Assembly (NCBI GenBank): GCA_902729315.2 | Contig: LR746268.1 | Coordinates: 6,369,501 to 6,433,500, forward strand | Direction of reading: 5' to 3' | DNA from: Spirodela intermedia | Lineage: Eukaryota; Streptophyta; Magnoliopsida; Alismatales; Araceae | DNA: 64,000 nt | Shown here: positions 56,089 through 64,000 of the stretch, in pieces | Position numbering within the stretch: the first letter of the stretch is position 1 | Layout of the letters: each line of letters opens with the position of its first letter | Position numbers and translations under genes: made by a program | The notes under the pieces: model-generated | What the model was told of the DNA's origin: nothing | The model's input: the letters and a program-made list of their open reading frames with translations, nothing else | Databases searched by the model: none

Positions 56089-59000
56089 TCAAAATTTCAG
56101 CACTGTGGAGCTGATGTTGAGAAGGGCCTCCAAGGTACTGGGGGCAAACTTTCTGGCGAACAAGAAGCATACCGATGTTGGCTTAGAATTATGTGTGCAG
56201 ACTGTGCCATTATCTCTGATCGATTGAATAAAATTCACTGTAATGTCTCCACGGCCAAACAGTGCTGGATGTGGTCCACGTGTTGACCAGTCGACCCAGG
56301 TGATAGTTCTATTCGAGTTCAGAGCCCCGTGGAACATATTTATGAAGGTGGGCATGAAGTGCTCATCAGGATAGCAGGAGGGCTTACAGTGTTTCATGAA
56401 AATGGAATAGTACGTGACGTCTGCAACTATATTCACAGCCAGTTTACGGTTCAGTTCAAACCACTCCGACCCTTTTCTCCAGTGGTAGAGCTTGATCTGG
56501 GGAGCCATTTGACGTCTGTAACGTCCACGTCCACGTGGAGTATGTTCATCAAAAGACTCTACAAAGCTATGCTTTGAGCTAGTTAGGTACTGATAGACTG
56601 TGGGGAAATTAAAGATGGGTATACAGCTCTCAGATAGAAGAATGAAGCGCTCATTGGAGAAATCCAGCAAAGCATTGGCCAGGAGACGCTTCTCTGCATC
56701 CAACAGTGATATTGAACCCCATTGAACACCCTGCATTGGAAGAAAAAGCTTATAGGACAATGAAGAAATCATTCTTTTTCACGAGTTGTGTCAACGAACA
56801 ATACTTAGATTCTATTCTCTAATCCAGGTGTGATTGGCATAAATTTTCGGCATATTGTTTCATCTTTCCTTCTTGATTAATACTAAATTATCCAATTGTA
56901 AAATAATTTCATAAAAGAATCCTGAAAGCATGTACTCATGGCAGAGGTTCAATGCCCATCAAAACAAAACAAAAATTCTAGTTGTTCAATGGTGTGACAT
57001 CGAGAGAATGGATGCATGACCAACATGAAAGGGTAAATGATTCATATTTTCCGATTCCGACATCAGTGTTTTTTTTTAATTTCCCAATTCAAACAATGCC
57101 TTGGAATGTTCTGACATTCAATTGGTAGGAGAATTGGGATGGAAGACAGTGGATGAAGTACGTTAACTGTTCTGTGGATTTCCCCCAAGAAATGGTCAAA
57201 TTAATGCTCTGTTGTAACCATTTTTCCGGTCTGTTCGTTGTATATGAAGATGCTTCGTGGTGATACAGATCATAGGGTAGCTGCTTAGAGGTCTACTGTC
57301 GCCAACAAAACGATAGTGTCAAAGACCACAAAAGCAACCATCTAAAGCATTCCACATTTTTAAGAAAGGTTAATCAATTACTTGGGAAAAAAATATCCTA
57401 AAGGCATGGCTAAAGCCCGCAAAGAGGAAAAAGGAAACATGCAGATACATGCTCTCTTGCCATGAAATAAGAGCACTTGCAATGAAATCTCTCCTCTGCA
57501 TGTAGACTAGGATCAATTGTCATCTTGAAGACAAGACTGGTAGACCTGATATCTTGTAGAGACTCATAGTTCACTTGGATTTTGCCAACTAATTTGTGAC
57601 TAGGAATCGTCTTAACAGTATAGATCTTCTTTTAAAAGTTTTATCCTTGGAACTTGTAAAATGCTGACATGTATGGCGAATTTCAGAAAGAAACCAAGTC
57701 ATCCATGAGTGAAACCTATTTTTCACGGAAACATGATCACATATCCAAATACTTGATGCAAATAGATCTTTTATGAGGAAGTGACAACCAAAGAGAAAAG
57801 ATTTGAGATAGACTCCAACAAATGCCTCGCAAAAAATCCCAAGTTGAGAGAAGTGGTTCAACGATAAGGGTTGTGAACTTCATTTACATCAAGGAAAGAT
57901 CAATTCACTTCTTTCTCGTTAGAATGTTCATATGTAGTGACTAAAAATGTTTATGGTAAAATAATGACCTTGCCCATTTTATGGGAAAAATCGTGTGATT
58001 CAGATCGTAGACACCAAAATCTTCGGATTTTGGGAATTGAAGTAAAGGTCTCTGAATCCCATCTTGAAAACTATTGATGTACAATGGTGACAGGTTTGGG
58101 GTACACTAACAGGGGCCTCAGTTTGTTAACAAAAGAGTAAAATAAGGACGACGATATGACCAGAACAGCACCGACAGACAAACTCAATCTCTTTACTGTT
58201 TTAACTTTAAATGAATTAATAAGATAAATGAATGACTACAGGGGCCTATAAAAATCAGGAAAACAAGATTCGTGAACTCTTTCCCCAATAACTGCAGACT
58301 ACTGAAGAATTTAAAATTTAAAATTTATCACTCATATGAAAGGAAACCATTCAGACATTAGGTTACATCTGGAATCTGGAAACGACGTTCTGGCGTCGAT
58401 TCAAAACTCTTTTCTTATCTGTTCCTTCATTTAAAGGCTAACAATATAGTGTCTAATACCTTTCAATTTGTTTTCGTATTGAGAAATGGTAAATGTCGTC
58501 TGAACCTTACTACCAGCTCGTACCTAATGCTTCCTAAAGGTAGACAACCTCTGAGGCATGTTTGGCCACCGATAAAAATAATAATCAAGCTCATATTTTC
58601 TGTTATCAATGTCTTCATAAAAATGTTATGAAAAAGCTGAAATACTAAAATTAATTTTTAACAGAAACATAATAATGAAGGCCAATACATGCTTTGAGAA
58701 ATTTCTTCACAATTACTCTTAACGATCTCTTCAGTTTTACCGGGAGAGTCTTTAAAACCTCTTCTGATACACCATACGAATTTTTTTCGAGAGAAATCGG
58801 ATAAAACTTAATGTGCTATACCTGGCTCGGTATTTGGCGTCCATAGAAAGGAGACGTCTTGGAGACATTCAGTTTGTGGTCAGGGGGAGAATGAACATAA
58901 ACTGAAAAGTGATCTTTATGTCCATGAAAGAACCTTTCCCATAAAGGCGCAAGCGGCAAATCTCCCCTTGTCAGAAACAGGAAAGCCACTCTTGGAACTC

Positions 59001-59343
59001 TCTTGTATGGAAACTGCGTTTTCGTCGGAACCATCGACGCCCTCCAGAAAAGTTCGTGATCTGTCATGTTATGCTGCAACCACTTTGGTTCGATATAGTT
59101 CTTTATGCCCACGAAGTCCATATCATCGTTTGGCATATAAGGAGCGGAGGGAAAGAGAACCTCGGTATGTGACAGGTACTGAGTAAAGTGGGCACTCGCA
59201 GACAAACCTAGAACTACCCCAGCTGTGAAAATAATCAGGAAGATGACAACCTTAATCAGACGAAATGACCAATCCTTTCTAGGAGAGCTTATAAATGGTT
59301 CCACTTCCCCTTTGTCTGCTTTATCCCTGAGCACAGGCCTCAT
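56089..59343 (-). CDS. GT14 / DUF266 core-2/I-branching-like glycosyltransferase
   Basis: Exons 58822-59343 and 56089-56730, separated by a 2.1-kb phase-0 intron, encode 387 aa. It is a type II membrane protein with one transmembrane anchor at about 27-49 (LIKVVIFLIIFTAGVVLGL) and a lumenal Branch domain from about 125 (RVAFLFLTRGDLPLAPLW). Conserved blocks include SVYVHSPP, YGRQIPSQ, FILLSESCIP, YHWRKGSEWFELNR, PDEHFMPT and TWVDWS. The family is annotated as beta-1,6-N-acetylglucosaminyltransferase-like; plant members act in the Golgi, some on arabinogalactan glycans. Start: the ATG at 59343 lies 10 bases inside an exon preceded by TATCTGCAG; the open frame to 59388 begins at TTG in the leader intron. 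Confidence 0.93.
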
Positions 59344-59468
59344 TTGACCCTCACTGCAGATACAAAGTCTATTAGTTGTTATAGGCAAAGAATGACAAAG
59401 AAACCATAACTAAAAACAAACTCAATTTCCTATCAGTTACAATACCCAAGAGATTGACGGTCAAGGAT

Positions 59469-59967
59469 TCAATTACAAGTTGTTAGCTGTCTCCAACACA
59501 TCAGCATAGATATCAGAGAATTGAAGATCAATGTCATCATAGAAGAATAAAATTTTCATGTGAGCATGGACTCACGATGTAAAAAAAATATTTTCGATTT
59601 AAGTATAAATTAGCTGCCCACAACACATCAGCATAGATATCAGAGAAATGAAGATCATGGTTATCTTATAATATTAAAATTTTCTGGTGAGCATGGATTC
59701 ATGATGTAGAAAACGCTTTCAATCTATTACAATTTAGTTGTCCCCAACGCATCAGTATAGGTATCAGAGAACTGAAGATCAAGATTATCGTAGAAGATTA
59801 AAATATTCACGCGAGCATGGATTCATGATGTAAAAAATGTTTTCAATTCAATTACAAGTTAGCTGCCCCCAACACATCAGCATAGATATCAAAGAACTGA
59901 AGATCAAGATTGTCGTAGAAGATAAAGATTTCCACGTGAGCATGGATTCATGATGTAAAACATGTTT
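59469..59967. repeat. Minisatellite, four copies of a ~125-bp unit
   Basis: AACACATCAG (or AACGCATCAG) occurs at about 59495, 59622, 59746 and 59871, spacings of 127, 124 and 125. Each is followed by ATAGATATCAGAGAA-type, TGAAGATCA and GAGCATGGATTCATGATG-type blocks. The array lies inside the GT14 leader intron (about 59359-60085). Confidence 0.9.
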
Positions 59968-61159
59968 TCGAACGAAGCTAAACTTGATCCCTCACGCTAT
60001 AAAACAGGATCATCACGGCCATATGGCAATACTAGCATAAGTCCAAAATAACCCGGGGGAATCGAAATTCGAATTTACATCACTAACCTCAATCTCTGAG
60101 AATGATCCACCCGCCTCTCGGAGTACGATTGTTAGAATTCCTTGATTGCCAAGGAACCAGATGCTGCCTCAATCTCTAAGCCCACTGGAGATACACCTCT
60201 GCAAAGAACACGAAACTACTGAGACGGACGCAAGGGAGGTGATCGTGGAGAATCCGAAGCATCGGAATAAATATCGGAGCAATCACATCACCCATGAAGG
60301 TTCTCTCTCCTAGAGATTGCCCCCCCTCTCCCCCCCCCCTGTTTTTGAAAGCCAACAGCCTACCAGTCTCACCATCCACGCCAGTAAACAGCTTACGGAG
60401 ACGGGAGGGTCCCCGAAAGCGAAGCGAAACGGACGCCCAGCCGGAGCGAGAGAGGGAACGCGTGAGCCCCGAAGGGCGCATGGTAAGGAAAGCCTAGATC
60501 ATCCTTGCTATCTTGCTCCCCGGTTCGCCGCCACGTGGCGCAGCCTCTTTATATTCCCGCAACGGTCGCCATTTATGTCTCCCAGGAGTTGACAGAGATC
60601 TAGCGGCAGCCGACCGTCCGTTCAGTGAATCCACTTACATGCCGCGGTTTCGATTTTGGGCAACGTTTACGGCATTGCCAAAACGAATCTCTAATCATAA
60701 CCGTCCATGCCGTGGGTTTAATTCCAGATCATGAGATTTTCGTGATCCCACGTGGACGCCTCGGTCACGCCAGGGGCCTCGTACCCACTTCCGCTGACTG
60801 GTTAGCAAAAAGGAGAGGTCAGAGTAATCTTGGGATCACCGCGGTGACGGTAAGGAGACCCCATCCGCTGCGGAAGGGGGGCGTGCGGCACAGAGTCGCA
60901 CCACCAACCGTTGGAGATCATTCAGCCACGATGTTTATTGCATTTTTTTAATGGTGGTGCAGTGAGAGAAGACGGCCACCGGCGGGGTGGCGGTGGCCAG
61001 GGGGTTGCAGGGGAGGGGAGGAGGGAGGGGAGAGCGGGATTATCCAGCCGACTGGCAGAAAAGCGGGCGCCATTCCCGTTAATCCGTAACCTGGGGAGGA
61101 CTTCGTTCACTCCCTTCGTGTCTCTAAGTTTTTTGTTATCGGCAGCGTAGGGCACTGAG
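59968..61159. promoter_or_regulatory. Divergent spacer between GT14 and ferrochelatase
   Basis: A splice donor in minus orientation (GAG|GTTAGTG) near 60086 suggests the GT14 non-coding exon lies at about 60087-60250. The remainder is GC-rich with C runs (60318-60343) and no convincing ORF family, probably holding both promoters and the ferrochelatase leader. Confidence 0.45.
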
Positions 61160-64000
61160 ATGGGGATCGAGGTGCTGGCTCTCTCCCTTCCTTCGCCCGC
61201 TTCCCAGTGTAAGGATTTTTCTAATGTTATTTACTTTCCTCGTTGGTGGAAACTTTTTGTTTCTCGTCCCGATGTGACGATGCTCCGTGTAGATTTTGGT
61301 TCTAGTTGCGTTTGGGGTGAAGTCAACGCGCTGTTTCGCCTGGAGATGGGAGTCTCTTGTCACTTTCCTTCGTTTACTTTATCCATTCAAGATTTCGTCT
61401 GGGATTGGGGCTTTCATCGTCTCTTGTCGTCGTGAGACTGCTGGGATTTTCACGTAATTATCCCCTTTCGATTAACTTTTCTCGCTGTACCTGTCCTTCT
61501 GGAACAATCATTTTATGTACTTCTATAATTACGGTAATGAGATCCTTGATCTCTCCCTTTCTTGTGAGCGTGCTGGTTTTAAATCCGTAGATCTTGGGTC
61601 AGAATTGTTCAATGCCTAATCCTCTGTTTCTTTGCAATCGGAGGTCATTAGAATCGTCTTCATTGCGTTTTTCAGCTCTCTGTAATTTACTATGAAGAGG
61701 TTATGTGTTTTGGTTCACTTTCCTGGAGGACAATTTCGAGCCTACATTTGTGATTTGATCTTTCTGCCTTTGGCTTGTTTTAGGGGATCGTTTATCATCA
61801 TCTCATCAGGCAAGTACCCGGGGTGTTATTGAGTTGGGTTCTCTGGAGCTCAGTTCCTCGCATTCCACTCAGCAGGCATCCACCATATCGAGGTGAGGTC
61901 TTCTAGTAGTATACGGGGGCCTGCTATCCACTTTAGTTTTATGTATCAGATATGTCCATTGGAAGTCATGGTCTTTATTTTTTTCTCTTTTCCTCGTTTA
62001 TGGGTGACTGACAATGGTTGTCAACTTTCCTAAGTGATAATCGTATACTGTAGAAAGCTGCTTACTTGAGCTTTTAGTATATGGGGCTGGAATGCTAATT
62101 TCTGTTGTTTCTGTGACCACACCTTTTTCCTGTGAAACCAAGGAAATTTCTACCCAATTTTGATTGCCGTGATGATTTTCTCTTGCTGCATTTTCTTTGT
62201 TCTATGTTATCAACTATCATTCCTTTGTTGATCTTGTATTGTAATAGTGTTTCAAATCGCATATATACAATGAATCTCTTTTGTCAGCTAATTCCTCCAG
62301 CTTTGGATCTACATATAAATATAATTGTCGTTGCTATAGGTTTTCTCCGCGGCCAAAACTTAAAACCGGAGGTTCTTATCGTTCTTATGCGACTACAACA
62401 AAAACTTACATCAGGCCGCTTCTTCCAAAGAACCTCGTGGTCGCAAAACATCATTTGAGGCGGTGGGACCTGGCTTCATCCCCCATTCAGCGGGCTTCTA
62501 AGAGGCAATTATCATCTTCTGAGGCACTGCTGACTTCTGAAAACCAGGATGCATCTTCCCGGCTTCTTGTTGACAGCGAGAATGTTGGAGTATTGTTGCT
62601 TAATCTAGGAGGCCCAGAGACCCTCGAAGATGTGCAGCCCTTTTTGTTTAATCTCTTTTCTGATCCGGTAAAAGATAGCTAACTTTATGTGCTTTTAGAA
62701 TCACTATTTTCGAATTCACTCTATTTACGTGCATCTGACCATACCTAGTTCTATATTTATTGAAATGATATACAGCATGCGTATTATTTTCGGCGTCAGA
62801 TACCAAGTTGGTTTGTTGATAATTTAATTTAACTCCTTTAGTTTCTTAATTGTTTAATGGGAAAATCAAGTGCATGAAATCTTGATCAAGAATGACCTGT
62901 TTTCTTATATAGGCAAAGATGTGATAAAGTATGCCCTGTCATGCTTCCGATGATAAAAAATATTTTGGTGCTTTGTCAATGGTTGAGTCGGCGATTGTTT
63001 ACTAACAGATTGTTTTTCAGTGTAAGCGAATGATATGGAGCCTCTACGTACATGAATTGCTTAAGAGATCTAGTTGTGTGATGTCATGTGTAGGTCGAGG
63101 CCTCAAAATCGTAGGTGCATCGTATGACCGTTGAAAATTCCAATGTGGGATCTTATTACCATCACTTTGGGGAGGGATTACTCAGGTCATATCATTGTTG
63201 ACACCTTATGAGAAAACAAAAAGAATGCTCATGTGAACCACGAGGGGCTTCTGTTGATTTGTTAAGAAAAATTATTTAACCATTGATGCATTATGTGGCA
63301 GCATGCAGAGAAGAAGATGCAAAGTTTGCAGTATATTTATTGATTGGATAAATCTTGAAGATTGTGACCCTAAACTATATATTACTAATTATAATGCATG
63401 CGGTTGGGAAATTTAATTGCATCTATGTGATGACCTACGTACTCTAGTTATTGGATGCTACAGCCAGTTCTTTTTGCTTTGAATCTGGATGTCGTGCAGT
63501 CATTCGAGAAAGAAATGTTGTTGCTGTCAAATCCGAACTATGTTGAACAAATAAGAAAATATACTAAAGTTCAAACATAAAATGCAACTGAGGAAGTCTG
63601 TGTAATGAAACATGCAAGTCTGGAACTGAATTAATTGAATCAATAAAATTTGAAAATTGTGAACCTGAGCAGTGTATTTTAGGTAATTTCTTGGTTTAAG
63701 TTATAATCTTGTCATTTATTGTTGTGAATGATTGGGAACCTCTAGGTTTGCAGACAACTGCCAGCCTTTTGGCTGAAAACTTGCCACAGATCCAGTTCAT
63801 ATGTTGATCCACTGTAGTACTCAATTTCTCATGATTGGATGTTTAGTTAGCTATATGATATGAATGGATGACTCGCACGTTGCTAACCTTTGGTAGCATT
63901 GCTAATTCCTGGTACCATGCTCTGTTCTTTTAAACATGCAGGACATAATACGTCTACCTAGGTTGTTTCGTTTCCTCCAGAAGCCCTTGGCAAAATTCAT
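61160..64000 (+). CDS. FC: Ferrochelatase, plastid type, 5' exons (partial)
   Basis: Exons 61160-61208 ([16 protein letters not shown]), 61784-61892, 62340-62667, and a fourth from 63942 running off the window, with GT-AG sites and matching phases. The first 130 or so residues are Ser/Thr-rich without conserved blocks and are expected to include the plastid transit peptide. The enzyme begins at about 135 with [20 protein letters not shown] and continues [15 protein letters not shown], the hallmark ferrochelatase N-terminus. Ferrochelatase inserts ferrous iron into protoporphyrin IX, the last step of heme synthesis. Whether it is type 1 or type 2 (with a C-terminal LHC-like motif) cannot be seen. 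Catalytic His and Glu lie beyond the edge. Confidence 0.93.

Noticed and set aside
59344-59388. Upstream start for GT14 at 59388
   Set aside because: TTG codon in intron sequence just before a TATCTGCAG acceptor.
59469-59967. CRISPR-like array
   Set aside because: Regular spacing, but the whole ~125-bp unit is repeated rather than short repeats with unique spacers, and this is a plant intron.
60294-60951. Several overlapping ORFs between GT14 and ferrochelatase
   Set aside because: GC-rich promoter and leader sequence; mutually overlapping frames with no domain.

Overview
The window is nuclear DNA of a flowering plant. Genes have GT-AG introns and belong to plant families: CXE18-type carboxylesterase, FAR1-related factor, type-A response regulator, mid-SUN protein, plant GT14 (DUF266) and plastid ferrochelatase. 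Intergenic DNA is AT-rich and filled with decayed LTR retrotransposons. The very GC-rich intronless CXE genes beside AT-rich surroundings lean towards a monocot or magnoliid, but the sequence does not settle this. Exon coordinates come from reading frames, splice-site dinucleotides and family similarity seen by eye; nothing was aligned computationally.

Positions 1-42700 are a decayed tandem segmental array. The ancestral block can be read at its right end: CXE carboxylesterase (-), an RRM protein (-), then an SMR-domain gene (+) sharing an upstream region with the RRM gene. Pieces recur in the same order: [SMR 5'-intron piece 5627-6250, CXE A, RRM pseudogene 1], [SMR piece 11190-11275, CXE B, RRM 3' remnant], [SMR piece 21052-21660, CXE C, RRM pseudogene 2], [CXE pseudogenes D, E, F, the best RRM copy, intact SMR gene]. 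CXE A, B and C are full length, 355 codons each. C has Cys in place of the nucleophilic Ser. D, E and F are truncated 5' ends. Six or more copia-type elements, one gypsy scrap and two or three unclassified elements lie between and inside the units. Several nested insertions can be placed to the base because the interrupted copia reading frame resumes on the far side.

Positions 43400-64000 are ordinary gene-dense sequence: a mid-SUN nuclear-envelope protein (+), a type-A cytokinin response regulator (-, convergent with SUN), an FRS transcription factor (-), a broken PPR gene (+), a GT14 Golgi glycosyltransferase (-) with a 125-bp minisatellite in its leader intron, and the first exons of a plastid ferrochelatase (+), cut by the window edge. 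These genes have no evident shared pathway. The only functional clustering is the CXE family in the array.
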